A stretch of 64,000 nt of DNA from Bog-473 sp963755375. GTDB taxonomy: Bacteria; Actinomycetota; Acidimicrobiia; Acidimicrobiales; RAAP-2. Below are positions 44,572 through 54,067 of this stretch, in pieces; position 1 is the stretch's first letter, and each line of letters begins with the position of its first letter. The translations under genes and the position numbers were made by a program. The notes beneath the pieces were generated by a model. The model worked only from the letters and a program-made list of their open reading frames with translations, was not told the DNA's origin and ran no database searches. The stretch lies in contig CAVWKG010000016.1 in NCBI GenBank assembly GCA_963755375.1, forward strand, positions 992,001 through 1,056,000, read 5' to 3'.

Positions 44572-45834
44572 CTACCGGGCGGCCATGGCGGGCAGGTGGG
44601 ACTCGAAGTCGCGTCCGTCGAAGGGGCCGACGGCGCTCATGGTGCGCGCCGACCGCACGAGGCCAGCGGCCACGTCCCGGACGTCGGCCCGCTCGATGCC
44701 GTCGATGCGGGCCAGCACCTCGTCCACCGAGAGCACCTCGCCGTGCAGCAACAACGACGCACCGAGGCGGCTCATGCGGGCACCCGAGTCCTCCCCCGAG
44801 AGGAGCATCTCGGCGCGCAGGTTGCCCTTGGCCACCGCCAGCTCCCGGTCGGTAACTCCGTCGGCGGCCAACAGATCGAGCTCTGCACTGACGATACGCA
44901 ACACCTCGTCGACATGCTCCGGCGCCGTGCCCGCCACCACCGCCAGCGAGCCCGTGTCCTGGTAGGCCGCCCGCTCCGACCACACCGAATAGGCCAGCCC
45001 GCGCTGCTCGCGCACCTTCTGGAAGAGCCGGCTCGACAAGCCCCCACCCAACACGTGGTTCAAGACGGCCAGCGCCCAGCGCCGCTCGTCGAAACGCGAG
45101 ACCGAGCGCATGCCGTAGACCAGGTGCGCCTGCTCGGTGGACCGGCGGACCACGTCGAGGGCGACGGTGTCGGGTCCCGGCGCGACGCGGGTCGGCACCA
45201 CGCCGCCCGACGTTCCGGCGAAACGCCGCTCCAGGTCCGCCGCCACTGCGTCGTGGGTGCAGTCGCCCGCGACCGAGACGACCATGTTGGAGGGCCGGTA
45301 GTGCAGATCGAAGAAGGAGCGGATGTCCTCACGGGTGATGCGCTGCACGGACGATGCCGTCCCGAGCGTGTCCCGCCCGAGGGCGTGATCGGGAAAGAGC
45401 GACGCCTGCCACCGTTCCGCCGCCAGGTCGGCCGGCTCGTCGGCGTGCATCAGGATCTCGTCGAGGATGACGCTGCGCTCCGCCTCGATGTCGTCGGAAC
45501 GGAGCGCCGGCTCCCACATGATGTCGCTGAGGATGTCGAGCCCGAGCGACAGGTGCTCGGAGAGCAGCCGCACGTAGAAGGTCGTGTACTCCTTCGTGGT
45601 GAAGGCGTTGCAGTCGCCGCCGACCTCGTCGAGCTCCTCGGCGATGGCGGCGGCGGAGCGGTGCTCGGTGCCCTTGAAGAGGAGATGCTCCAGAAAGTGC
45701 GAGGCCCCGGCGAGTTCGCCGGGCTCGTCACGGGCTCCGGTGCCGACCCAGTAGGCGACCGCTACCGAACGGACATCCGCCATGGTCTCGGTGACCAGGC
45801 GGATGCCGCACGGCAGGACGGACGTCTCAATCAA
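44572..45834 (-). CDS. M16-family zinc metallopeptidase
   Basis: The 420-residue peptidase has the inverted zinc motif HFLEH at 46-50 (ligands His46 and His50, catalytic Glu49) and the downstream ERSVILDEI region, plus an inactive C-terminal half with GGGLSSRLFQKVREQRGLAYSV. It cleaves peptides in the cytoplasm, or may act on export signals; the role is not settled. The start is a TTG at 45834 that overlaps the pnp stop (TTGA). This is right because the conserved N-terminal strand (VLPCGIRLVTE) precedes the next Met. Confidence 0.92.
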   Translation of the reverse strand: MIETSVLPCGIRLVTETMADVRSVAVAYWVGTGARDEPGELAGASHFLEHLLFKGTEHRSAAAIAEELDEVGGDCNAFTTKEYTTFYVRLLSEHLSLGLDILSDIMWEPALRSDDIEAERSVILDEILMHADEPADLAAERWQASLFPDHALGRDTLGTASSVQRITREDIRSFFDLHYRPSNMVVSVAGDCTHDAVAADLERRFAGTSGGVVPTRVAPGPDTVALDVVRRSTEQAHLVYGMRSVSRFDERRWALAVLNHVLGGGLSSRLFQKVREQRGLAYSVWSERAAYQDTGSLAVVAGTAPEHVDEVLRIVSAELDLLAADGVTDRELAVAKGNLRAEMLLSGEDSGARMSRLGASLLLHGEVLSVDEVLARIDGIERADVRDVAAGLVRSARTMSAVGPFDGRDFESHLPAMAAR

Positions 45835-48302
45835 CGACGGCGCGAACGCCCACGCGAGGGCCGGCGGTCGCCGCCCCGGTCGCCGCGGTCGTTCCCAGTG
45901 TCGGCCGCGCCGGGGCCGAGATCACCGAGGTCCGCCACCAGTTCTGCCTCGAAAGCGTCCTCGAACGACGCCCCGTCGACCTTGGCCGGTGCGGCCGTCG
46001 ACGAGGACGGCGAGGACGGCGAAGTCGACGAGGACGACGAGGAGGAGGAAGCCGGCGCCGGCGCGGTGTCACCGTTGGCCGAACCGTTGCCGGACGCCTG
46101 CGGCGCGCGCTCGGGCTCGGCGGCCAACGACAGCGACACCTTGCCCTGCGGGTCGATGTCGTCGACCCGGACCTCGACCGACTGGCCCAGCGTCAACACG
46201 TCCTCGACGTTGTTGATGCGCTTGCCACCGGCCAGCGAGGACAGCTTCGAGATGTGCAGCAGGCCGTCACGGCCGGGCAGCACGTTGACGAAGGCCCCGA
46301 ACTTGGTGATGTTGACCACCTTGCCGGCGTAGACCGCCCCCACATCGGCGGTGGGCGGGTCGAGGATCAGCGAGATGCGCCGGCGTGCCTCTTCGACCGC
46401 GTTGCCGTCCTTGGCTCCGATGGTGACCGTGCCCACCACGCCGTCGTCGTCGACGGCGATGTCCGCGCCGGTCTCCTGCTGCAAGGTGTTGATGACCTTG
46501 CCCTTGGGGCCGATGACCTCACCGATCTTGTCGATCGGGATCTCCATGGAGACGATCTTCGGCGCGCTGTTGGCGACGTGGTCACGTGGCTCGGCGATCG
46601 CACCGGCCATGACGCCCAGAATGGTGAGGCGGGCCTCCTTGGCCTGCAGGAGCGCTCGGGCCAGCACGTCGGCCGGGAGGCCGGCGATCTTCGTGTCGAG
46701 CTGGAGCGCCGTCACGGCGTCGGCCGTTCCCGCCACCTTGAAGTCCATGTCGCCGAAGGCGTCCTCCGAGCCCAGGATGTCGGTCAGGGTCACGTAGGTG
46801 CCCTCGTCGTAGACGAGGCCCATGGCGATCCCCGCCACGGGGGCCCGGAGCGGAACCCCGGCGGCCATCAGCGACAGCGTCGAGCCGCACACCGAGGCCA
46901 TCGAAGTCGACCCGTTGGAGGCCAGCACGTCGGAGACCACCCGCAAGGTGTAGGGGAACTCGTCGGCGCCCGGCACCACCGGCAGGAGCGCCCGTTCGGC
47001 CAGCAGCCCGTGCCCGATCTCGCGGCGCTTCGGGCCGCGCATGAAGCCGGTCTCGCCGGTGGAGAAGGGCGGGAAGTTGTAGTGGTGCATGTAACGCTTG
47101 TGATCCACCGGGGTGATCGTGTCGAGCAACTGGTTCATGCGGGGCATGCCCAGTGTCGTGACGTTCAGCACCTGGGTCTCGCCACGCTGGAAGAGCGCCG
47201 AGCCGTGCGCCGTCGGGAGCAGGTCGATCTCGGCCGACAGCGGTCGGATGTCGGCGGTGCCCCGGCCGTCCACGCGGACGCCGTCCTCGACGATGCGCTT
47301 GCGCACCAGTTTCTTGGTCAGTGAGCGGATGGCCCCCTTGACCTCGCCCGGCCGGTCGGCGAAGTCGTCGCCGAGCGCGGACCGGATCTCCTCACCGGCC
47401 GCATCGAGCGCAGCGTTGCGCTCGGCCTTGCTCGTCACCAGGTTCGCCTTGGCGATGGGGTCGGTGCCGACCGCCTCCACGCGGGCCCACACGTCGTCCT
47501 GGTAGTCGGTGAAGGTCGTGAACGGAATGGTCTGAATCGGGCCCCGCTCCGCCGTGTAGGCCTCGACGAGGCGGCGCTGCAGGTTGATGGACTCGCGGAT
47601 CCACTGCTTGGCCGCTTCCAGGCCCGACGCCAGCACTTCCTCGGTCACCTTGGGGGCGCCCGCGTCGTAGTAGGACCACGACTTCTCGGTCCCGCCCGCC
47701 TCGACCATCATGATGGCGATCTCGCTGTCGGCGTCCTGCGTCAGTGCCCGACCGGCCACGACGAGCTCGAAGGTCGACTCCTCGCCCTCCTCGAACGTCG
47801 GGTGCGGGATCCAGTCGCCCTCGGTCGTGAAGGCGATGCGCACGGCACCGATGGGGCCATCGAAGGGGATGCCCGAGAGCAGCAGCGCCGCCGATGACGC
47901 GTTGATGGCCAGGACGTCGTGCGGGTTCACCTGATCGGCACCGACGATGGTCCCGACGACGTGCACCTCGTTGCGGAATCCCTCCGGGAAGGAAGGTCGC
48001 AGGGGGCGGTCGATGAGCCGGCAGGTCAGGATGGCCTGGTCCGAGCTCTTGCCCTCCCGACGGAAGAACGAGCCGGGGATCTTGCCGGCGGCGTAGGCCC
48101 GCTCCTCGATGTCGACGGTCAGGGGGAAGAAGTCGGTCCCCTCCCGTACCGATCGGGCTGCGGTGGCCGTGGCCAGCAGGACGGTGTCACCGATGCGGGC
48201 CACGACGGCCCCGTCGGCGAGCTGGGCGAGTTTCCCCGCCTCGAATGACATGGTTCGGTCGGTCCCGCTGATCGGGCCCGACACGGAAATGGCGTCAGCC
48301 AT
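45831..48302 (-). CDS. pnp: polyribonucleotide nucleotidyltransferase (PNPase)
   Basis: The 823-residue exoribonuclease degrades RNA from the 3' end and can add tails. It has two RNase PH domains (second with GRGTADIRPLSAEIDLLP, FSTGETGFMRGPKRREIGHG and ASNGSTSMASVCG), a KH domain (IPIDKIGEVIGPKGKVIN) and an S1 domain (GAVYAGKVVNITKFGAFVNVLPGRDGLLHIS). After S1 there is an extra tail of about 95 residues: a Ser-rich tract, an acidic helix-like part, and an Arg/Gly-rich end. The ATG at 48302 is clear. Confidence 0.95.
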   Translation of the reverse strand: MADAISVSGPISGTDRTMSFEAGKLAQLADGAVVARIGDTVLLATATAARSVREGTDFFPLTVDIEERAYAAGKIPGSFFRREGKSSDQAILTCRLIDRPLRPSFPEGFRNEVHVVGTIVGADQVNPHDVLAINASSAALLLSGIPFDGPIGAVRIAFTTEGDWIPHPTFEEGEESTFELVVAGRALTQDADSEIAIMMVEAGGTEKSWSYYDAGAPKVTEEVLASGLEAAKQWIRESINLQRRLVEAYTAERGPIQTIPFTTFTDYQDDVWARVEAVGTDPIAKANLVTSKAERNAALDAAGEEIRSALGDDFADRPGEVKGAIRSLTKKLVRKRIVEDGVRVDGRGTADIRPLSAEIDLLPTAHGSALFQRGETQVLNVTTLGMPRMNQLLDTITPVDHKRYMHHYNFPPFSTGETGFMRGPKRREIGHGLLAERALLPVVPGADEFPYTLRVVSDVLASNGSTSMASVCGSTLSLMAAGVPLRAPVAGIAMGLVYDEGTYVTLTDILGSEDAFGDMDFKVAGTADAVTALQLDTKIAGLPADVLARALLQAKEARLTILGVMAGAIAEPRDHVANSAPKIVSMEIPIDKIGEVIGPKGKVINTLQQETGADIAVDDDGVVGTVTIGAKDGNAVEEARRRISLILDPPTADVGAVYAGKVVNITKFGAFVNVLPGRDGLLHISKLSSLAGGKRINNVEDVLTLGQSVEVRVDDIDPQGKVSLSLAAEPERAPQASGNGSANGDTAPAPASSSSSSSSTSPSSPSSSTAAPAKVDGASFEDAFEAELVADLGDLGPGAADTGNDRGDRGGDRRPSRGRSRRR

Positions 48303-48345
48303 GATGCTCCTCGTATCTCGGGGGCATCTTCGTTCCTGGTTCCCA

Positions 48346-48357
48346 GTGGTCGACCAC
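48346..48357. promoter_or_regulatory. 12-bp palindrome in the pnp leader
   Basis: GTGGTCGACCAC, perfect, lies 44 bp upstream of the pnp ATG in the rpsO-pnp spacer. Confidence 0.4.
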
Positions 48358-48385
48358 CTCGCACCCGAAGTGACCGGCGACTGGC

Positions 48386-48397
48386 AGCCAGCTGGCT
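48386..48397. promoter_or_regulatory. second 12-bp palindrome in the rpsO-pnp spacer
   Basis: AGCCAGCTGGCT, perfect, lies 29 bp after the rpsO stop and 40 bp from the first palindrome. In RNA each could be a short hairpin; in E. coli the pnp leader is a stem-loop through which PNPase represses itself, so a similar role is a reasonable guess. Confidence 0.35.
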
Positions 48398-48425
48398 GAA
48401 GACGCCCGGTTCTGTGGTGCTGCCG

Positions 48426-48683
48426 CTACCTTCTGATGCCGAGTCGGCCGATGATGGTGCGGTAGCGCTCGACGTCGTTCTTGCGGACGTAGTCGAGCAG
48501 CCGCCGGCGCTGGCCGATGAGCTTCATCAGGCCGCGCCGGGTGTGGTGGTCCCCTTTGTGCTCCTTCAGGTGCTCGGTCAGGTGGTTGATCCGACCCGAC
48601 AGCAGGGCTATCTGCACCTCGGGAGAGCCGGTATCACTTTCGTGCAGCCGGTACTCGGAGATGGTGGCCTGCGTGTCGGGCAT
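48426..48683 (-). CDS. rpsO: 30S ribosomal protein S15
   Basis: The 85-residue protein has ESDTGSPEVQIALLSGRINHLTEHLKEHK and HHTRRGLMKLIGQRRRLLDYV, the S15 core. It binds 16S rRNA early in 30S assembly. It lies 81 bp after ribF and before pnp, the usual neighbour. Confidence 0.96.
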   Translation of the reverse strand: MPDTQATISEYRLHESDTGSPEVQIALLSGRINHLTEHLKEHKGDHHTRRGLMKLIGQRRRLLDYVRKNDVERYRTIIGRLGIRR

Positions 48684-48764
48684 GTAGGAAGAACCTCGAA
48701 GAGCTTGTCGGAGTCGGCGGGAACCTGCCCCCGGCCGGTAAATATGCTAGCAGCCGCCCGTTGA

Positions 48765-49718
48765 TCAGAGGTGATCGGCCGAGGCCAGGACGCGTTCGGT
48801 GGCCTCCACGTCGGCCCGCATCTGGGCCACCAGGTCCTCGATGGAGTCGAAACGTTGCTCAGCGCGCAGCCGGTGGGCGAAGGACACCCGGGCCGCCTCG
48901 CCGTAGAGGTCCCCGTCGAAGTGCAGGAGGTAGGCCTCCACCAGGACCGGCGCCGTGCCGGGCTCGTAGAAGGTGGGCCGGCGCCCCACCGAGATGGCCG
49001 CCTGGTGCAGGGAGCCGTCCGCCCGCCGGAAATGCCCGGCGTAGACCGCGTCGGCGGGCAGGGCGATGTCGTCGGCCACGGCCAGGTTGGCGGTGGGGAA
49101 CCCCAGCTCGGGGCCACCCCGCCCGTCGCCCCGCACGACCGGGCCGCGCACCTCGTGGGGCCGGCCGAGCAGCCGGGCCGCCGCCTCCACGTCGCCTTCG
49201 GCGAGAAGGCCCCGGATGCGGGTCGAGGACACGGTGTCGCGGCCGTCGCCGGTCAGGCCGACCCCGACCACCTCGAAGCCGAACTGGGCGCCGAGACGGC
49301 GCAGCAGGTCCACGTTGCCTCGGCGGCCGTGCCCGAAGTGAAAGTCCTCCCCCACCACGACGAGGCGGGCCGAGAGCTGGTCGACGAGGACCTCCCGGAC
49401 GAAGGCCTCGGCCGACTCCTGGGCACGGGCCAGGTCGAAGGGCACGACCACGGTGCGGTCGATGCCGCAGTCGGCGAGCAACTCCAGCTTCTGCTCCAGG
49501 CCCGTCAGCTGCTTGGGCGCCGACTCGGGGCGCACCACCGCGGCCGGGTGGCGGTCGAAGGTGACCACGACGGTGGAGAGGCCGGCGGCCTCCGCCCGTG
49601 CCGACAAGTCGCGCAGCAGGGCGCGGTGCCCGAGATGGACGCCGTCGTAGGCCCCGATCGTGACAGCGGTTCCCTCACAGGGCGGCATCGCGACCGAGGG
49701 TAGTCGGGCGCTCGTCAC
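48765..49718 (-). CDS. ribF: bifunctional riboflavin kinase / FAD synthetase
   Basis: The 317-residue enzyme makes FMN and FAD from riboflavin. The N-terminal nucleotidyltransferase has GAYDGVHLGHRALL, FDRHPAAVVRPE, VGEDFHFGHGRRG and SSTRIRGLL. The C-terminal kinase has ARLLGRPHEVRGPVVRGDGRG and LGFPTANLA. The GTG at 49718 overlaps the truB stop (GTGA); an ATG at 49688 would shorten it by 10 residues without losing a motif. Confidence 0.93.
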   Translation of the reverse strand: MTSARLPSVAMPPCEGTAVTIGAYDGVHLGHRALLRDLSARAEAAGLSTVVVTFDRHPAAVVRPESAPKQLTGLEQKLELLADCGIDRTVVVPFDLARAQESAEAFVREVLVDQLSARLVVVGEDFHFGHGRRGNVDLLRRLGAQFGFEVVGVGLTGDGRDTVSSTRIRGLLAEGDVEAAARLLGRPHEVRGPVVRGDGRGGPELGFPTANLAVADDIALPADAVYAGHFRRADGSLHQAAISVGRRPTFYEPGTAPVLVEAYLLHFDGDLYGEAARVSFAHRLRAEQRFDSIEDLVAQMRADVEATERVLASADHL

Positions 49719-50617
49719 TGCCCGGCCAGCACCACGGCCGGCCGGATGCGGTCGCTGCCCGTCGCCTCGTAGACGGCCAACAGCTCCCCGTGCGCGTCGA
49801 GCATCGCCCAGGGGCCCTCGCCTAGCGCCCCGAGGGGCACCCGGTCGAGCGCCAGACCGGTGCGGATGGAGGCGGCGGCGGCGCGGTCGACGGCCACCGT
49901 ATCGAGGTCGCGCATGGCCTGCGCCGGCGTCAGGACCCGGTCGGGTCCGACGGCGTCGAGCGGGCGCATGTCGGCCTCGCCGAACGAGCCGATGCGGGTG
50001 CGCCGCAGGTTGGCCACGTGCGCCCCGCCGCCGAGCGCCCGTCCCAGGTCGTGGGCCAGGACCCGGATGTAGGTGCCCGACGAGCACACCACCTCGGCCC
50101 GGTACACGCCCGGCCGCTCCGGGTCGGGCTCGGTGGCGAAGCGGGAAACCGTCACCATCCGGGCGGGGCGCTCCACCTCGATGCCCCGGCGGGCCAGCTC
50201 GTGCAGCCGGCGTCCCCCGACCTTCACGGCCGACACCATCGGGGGCACCTGCTCGATCTCGCCGGTCAACCCCGCCGCCGCCGAGGCGACCGCGCCCGGC
50301 GTCACATTGGTCATGTCGTAGGTGGCGACGACCTCGCCCGCGGAGTCGAGCGTCGACGTCGCGCTGCCCAGCACGATGTCCGTCGTATAGGTCTTGGGTA
50401 GCGCGGTCAGGAAGCGCATCAGCCGGGTGGCGCGGCCCAACCCGACCAGCAGGACACCGGTGGCGTCGGGGTCGAGCGTGCCGGCATGGCCCACCCGGCG
50501 CTGGCCGAAGATGCGGCGGCAGCGCGCCACCACGTCATGCGAGGTCCAGCCGGCCTCCTTGTCGACGACCACCAGGCCGGTGACGCCCACCGGCTCGCCA
50601 CCATCGACCGCGCTCAC
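49715..50617 (-). CDS. truB: tRNA pseudouridine-55 synthase
   Basis: The 300-residue enzyme isomerises U55 in the T-loop of tRNAs. Catalytic Asp49 is in GHAGTLDPDATGVL; KTYTTDIVLG, PPMVSAVKVGGRRLHELAR and SSGTYIRVLAHDLG are also present. The C-terminal part resembles the small actinobacterial TruB tail. Start GTG at 50617 overlaps the rbfA stop as GTGA. Confidence 0.95.
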   Translation of the reverse strand: MSAVDGGEPVGVTGLVVVDKEAGWTSHDVVARCRRIFGQRRVGHAGTLDPDATGVLLVGLGRATRLMRFLTALPKTYTTDIVLGSATSTLDSAGEVVATYDMTNVTPGAVASAAAGLTGEIEQVPPMVSAVKVGGRRLHELARRGIEVERPARMVTVSRFATEPDPERPGVYRAEVVCSSGTYIRVLAHDLGRALGGGAHVANLRRTRIGSFGEADMRPLDAVGPDRVLTPAQAMRDLDTVAVDRAAAASIRTGLALDRVPLGALGEGPWAMLDAHGELLAVYEATGSDRIRPAVVLAGQ

Positions 50618-50979
50618 GACTCGTCGGCCGGGGACTCCCCCTCGTGCAACCCACGCAGCAACTCCTCCACCCGGGAGCCCGCGGCGATGGCCGGGTCGGC
50701 CCGGAAGGTCAGGCGGGGCGTGCGCTTCATCGTCATCTGCGATCCGACCGTGCGCTGCAGGTGCACCCGGCGCTCTTCGAGCACCACGGAGGTCTCCTCG
50801 TCGAGGGTGGCCATGTACACGACGGCCGTCCGCATGTCGGGTGCCACGTCGACCGCGGTCACCGTCACCATGGGGAGCTCGTCGGCGTCGACCAGCCGCT
50901 CGAGCTCGTCGGCCAGCACCTGCCGCAACACTTGGTTGACCCGCAACGCACGCGGGTATGTCGCCGTCCGCCGTCTCAC
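50614..50979 (-). CDS. rbfA: 30S ribosome-binding factor A
   Basis: The 121-residue KH-fold protein helps late 30S maturation. Family features are RVNQVLRQVLADELERL, ELPMVTVTAVDVAPDMRTAVVYM and RTPRLTFRAD. The start is GTG at 50979, with AGGAG about 9 bases before it, in the last copy of a repeat-like spacer. Confidence 0.93.
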   Translation of the reverse strand: MRRRTATYPRALRVNQVLRQVLADELERLVDADELPMVTVTAVDVAPDMRTAVVYMATLDEETSVVLEERRVHLQRTVGSQMTMKRTPRLTFRADPAIAAGSRVEELLRGLHEGESPADES

Positions 50980-51056
50980 AACTTCAGCTCCTCAGCTCGG
51001 CAGCTCAACAACTCGTCAGTTCGACAACTCGACAACTCGAGCTCCTCAACTCGACT
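50980..51056. repeat. short degenerate repeats between infB and rbfA
   Basis: The spacer is built almost wholly of CAGCTC and CAACTCGA-like units (for example near 50985, 50993, 51001, 51025 and 51033). On the mRNA these read GAGCTG and GAGTTG, the last of which forms part of the rbfA ribosome site. Confidence 0.65.
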
Positions 51057-51075
51057 CGTGTGCTTCGAGAGGTCC

Positions 51076-54015
51076 TCAGGTCCTGGCGATCTCGCGCTCG
51101 TCGTAGGTCTCGATGATGTCGCCTTCCTTGAGGTCCTGGAAGTCCGACAGCCCGATGCCGCATTCGAAGCCCGTCGCCACCTCGCGCACGTCGTCCTTGA
51201 ATCGGCGCAGCGAGTTGATCGCACCCTTCCAGATGACGGTGCCGTCGCGTAGGAAGCGCACCTTGGAGCCACGGGTGATCTTGCCGTCACGCACGTAGCA
51301 GCCGGCCACGGCGCCGATCCGGGGCACCCGGAACACCTCGCGCACCTCGGCCTCGCCGGTGACGACCTCCTCGTAGAGCGGTGAGAGCAGGCCGAGCATG
51401 GCGGCCTCGAGGTCCTCGAGCAGCTTGTAGATGATCTCGTACGTCCGGATCTCGACGTCGGACGCCTCGGCCATCTCACGCGAGCGCTTGTCGGGGCGCA
51501 CGTTGAAGCCGATGATCGTGGCGTTGGAGGCTGCGGCGAGCTGCACGTCGTTCTCCGTGATGCCGCCGATGCCGCGCAGGACGAAGCTCAGCTTCACGTC
51601 GTCGCGCTCCAGGCGCTTCAGTGACTCGGTCACCGCCTCGAGTGAGCCCTGCACGTCGGCCTTCAGCACGATGTTGAGCGTCGCCGTCTCACCACGCGAG
51701 ATCTGCTCGAACAGGTCCTCGAGCTTGGCCCCGGCCGCCGCCGCCACGGGCCGGTGACCCGAGAGCCGGAAGCGCTGCGCCCTGGCCTCACCGAGCGTCC
51801 GGGCCCGGGCCAAATCCTTGGCGGCCCGCATCTCGTCACCGGCGTGCGGCGGCTCCGAGAAGCCCAGCACCTGCACCGGCGTCGAAGGGAGCGCCTCCTT
51901 GATGTGGTCGCCCCGGTCGTCGACCAGAGCCTTGACCTTGCCCCAGGCTGCCCCGGCCACCACCGGGTCGCCCACCCGGAGCGTCCCCTGCTGCACGATC
52001 ACGGTGGCCACGGGGCCTCGACCTGCTTCGAGGTTGGCCTCGAGCACGACGCCCCTGGCCTCTCCTTCGACGCGTGCGGTCAACTCCTCGACTTCGGCCA
52101 CCAGCACGATCTGCTCCAACAGGCCCTCGATATTGGTGCCCTGCAGCGCGGAGACCTCGACGACGATGGTGTCGCCGCCCCAGGCCTCCGGCACCAGCCC
52201 TCGCTCGGACAGTTGCTGGAGCACGCGGGACGAGTCGGCGTCGGGCCGGTCCATCTTGTTGACGGCCACGATGATCGGCACATCGGCCGCCCTGGCGTGG
52301 TCGATGGCCTCGATGGTCTGGGGCATCACCCCGTCGTCGGCCGCCACCACGAGGATGACGATGTCGGTCGCCTGGGCGCCACGGGCGCGCATGGCGGTGA
52401 AGGCGGCGTGGCCCGGCGTGTCGATGAACGTGATCCGGCGGTCCTGCCAGACGACCTGGTAGGCGCCGATGTGCTGGGTGATGCCGCCCGCCTCCCCCGC
52501 CACGACGTCGGTCGAGCGGATGCGGTCGAGCAGCAGCGTCTTGCCGTGGTCGACGTGCCCCATGACGGTGACGACCGGCGGGCGGGGCCGCTGATCGGAC
52601 TCGTCCTCCTCGTCCTCCTCGTCGAAGTAGCGCGCCAGCAGCTCCGCCTCCTGCTCCTCGCCGGGGTCGACCAGGCGCACGTCGGCCCCGATCTCGGCGG
52701 CGAAGAGCTCGATCATGTCGTCGGTCAGCGACTGCGTCGCCATGACCATCTCGCCCTGCAGCAACAGGAAACGCACGATGTCACCGGCGCTGCGGTTGAG
52801 CTTGGGCCCGAGGTCGCGGGACGTCGAGCCGCGCTCGATGATGATCTCGCCGTCCGGGACGGGTGCCGTGGATGGCTGGTACGTGGTGAGCTGCGTCGGC
52901 TCCAGCTCTTCGAGGTTGCGCCGGCGCCGGCGCGCCCGGCGTTGTGGGGGCCGCCGGCCCGGCATGCCGCCACGCCCGCCGGGCGGGGGCGCTCCCGTTG
53001 GCGCACCACCACCGGGGCGGCCGCCGAAGCCGCCACCACCGGCGGGCCGGCCTCCGTAGCCACCGCCGGACGGGCCGCCGGTGCCACTGGGACGACCGGC
53101 GCCGCCCGCAGGTCGGCCGCCGGTACGCGCCGGGTAGGCGCCGCCGGGACGCGAAGAGGACTGCGTCGCGCTGGGCTTGCGCCCACCCATTCCGGGTGGG
53201 GGTGGGATGGGCCGGCCACTGGGGCCGAGCGGTGGGCGTGACCCCGGCGGCGGGGGTACCGGCCTGCCCGAGGGGCTGAGCGGTGGCCGCGCCGCGCGCT
53301 GGCGATCGGGTGCGGAGGGCGCCGCGGTGTCGGGTGGGGCCTGCGCGGCGGGTGACTGGGCCGACGGGGGTGCCGTCGTGGCAGCGGCAGCGGCAGGGGC
53401 CTGCGCCGCGGGCGGGCGTGCCGCCGGTGCCGATGAAGGTGAAGCCGCAGGTGCGGGAGGTGACGCCGCCGTCGCCGGGGCCGGGGCCACCGGGGCCGCC
53501 GGGGCCGCGGCAGCGGCAGGGGCCTGCGCCGGGGTGGGGCGACTGCTGCTGATCAGTCGTGATGAACGGGCCGCGGGCTCAGAGGCGGGCGGGGCGTCCG
53601 CCCGGGACCCTCCGGCCGCGCCAGCCGACGCGGCCGCCGGAGCCGACACCGGGCGCGCCGGTGCCTTCTTGACCGGAGCGCTGCTCGCGGCCGAGCTGCT
53701 CGATACCGAGGTCAGCGGCCTCTTCGCCGGCGCCTCGCCGTCACCACTCTCGGCCGCGCCCGCCGTGGGAGCAGCCGACTTCGCAGCCTTGGTGGCCTTT
53801 GCCGCCTTCTTGGCCGGGGCGGGCTCCTCGGGCTGGACCGGGCGGCGCAACCCCTCGGCATCGGCCTTCCGACGGACGCGATCCGCCTGCGCGTCCTCGA
53901 TGGAGGACGAGTGGCTCTTGACCCCGATCCCGAGGGAAAGGGCCAGCTCCAGCCCCTCCTTATTGGTGAGGCCGAGCTCTTTGGCCAGCTCATAGACGCG
54001 GATCTTCTTCGGCAA
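51076..54015 (-). CDS. infB: translation initiation factor IF-2
   Basis: The 979-residue GTPase brings initiator tRNA to the ribosome. It has a short N-terminal IF2 motif (KIRVYELAKELGLTNKEGLE), then about 330 residues rich in Ala, Pro, Gly and Arg, then the G domain with GHVDHGKT (about 486-493), DTPGHAAFTAMRARGA, NKMD, and the C-terminal domains ending in GSKVRFLRDGTVIWKG and CGIGLSDFQDLKEGDIIE. The start appears to be TTG at 54015; no ATG or GTG gives the conserved N-terminus. Confidence 0.95.
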   Translation of the reverse strand: MPKKIRVYELAKELGLTNKEGLELALSLGIGVKSHSSSIEDAQADRVRRKADAEGLRRPVQPEEPAPAKKAAKATKAAKSAAPTAGAAESGDGEAPAKRPLTSVSSSSAASSAPVKKAPARPVSAPAAASAGAAGGSRADAPPASEPAARSSRLISSSRPTPAQAPAAAAAPAAPVAPAPATAASPPAPAASPSSAPAARPPAAQAPAAAAATTAPPSAQSPAAQAPPDTAAPSAPDRQRAARPPLSPSGRPVPPPPGSRPPLGPSGRPIPPPPGMGGRKPSATQSSSRPGGAYPARTGGRPAGGAGRPSGTGGPSGGGYGGRPAGGGGFGGRPGGGAPTGAPPPGGRGGMPGRRPPQRRARRRRRNLEELEPTQLTTYQPSTAPVPDGEIIIERGSTSRDLGPKLNRSAGDIVRFLLLQGEMVMATQSLTDDMIELFAAEIGADVRLVDPGEEQEAELLARYFDEEDEEDESDQRPRPPVVTVMGHVDHGKTLLLDRIRSTDVVAGEAGGITQHIGAYQVVWQDRRITFIDTPGHAAFTAMRARGAQATDIVILVVAADDGVMPQTIEAIDHARAADVPIIVAVNKMDRPDADSSRVLQQLSERGLVPEAWGGDTIVVEVSALQGTNIEGLLEQIVLVAEVEELTARVEGEARGVVLEANLEAGRGPVATVIVQQGTLRVGDPVVAGAAWGKVKALVDDRGDHIKEALPSTPVQVLGFSEPPHAGDEMRAAKDLARARTLGEARAQRFRLSGHRPVAAAAGAKLEDLFEQISRGETATLNIVLKADVQGSLEAVTESLKRLERDDVKLSFVLRGIGGITENDVQLAAASNATIIGFNVRPDKRSREMAEASDVEIRTYEIIYKLLEDLEAAMLGLLSPLYEEVVTGEAEVREVFRVPRIGAVAGCYVRDGKITRGSKVRFLRDGTVIWKGAINSLRRFKDDVREVATGFECGIGLSDFQDLKEGDIIETYDEREIART

Positions 54016-54067
54016 GTGGTTCTCTTTGTCCTTGTGTTGTCTCGGGGCGCGGCGTCAAGCCAGCCCC

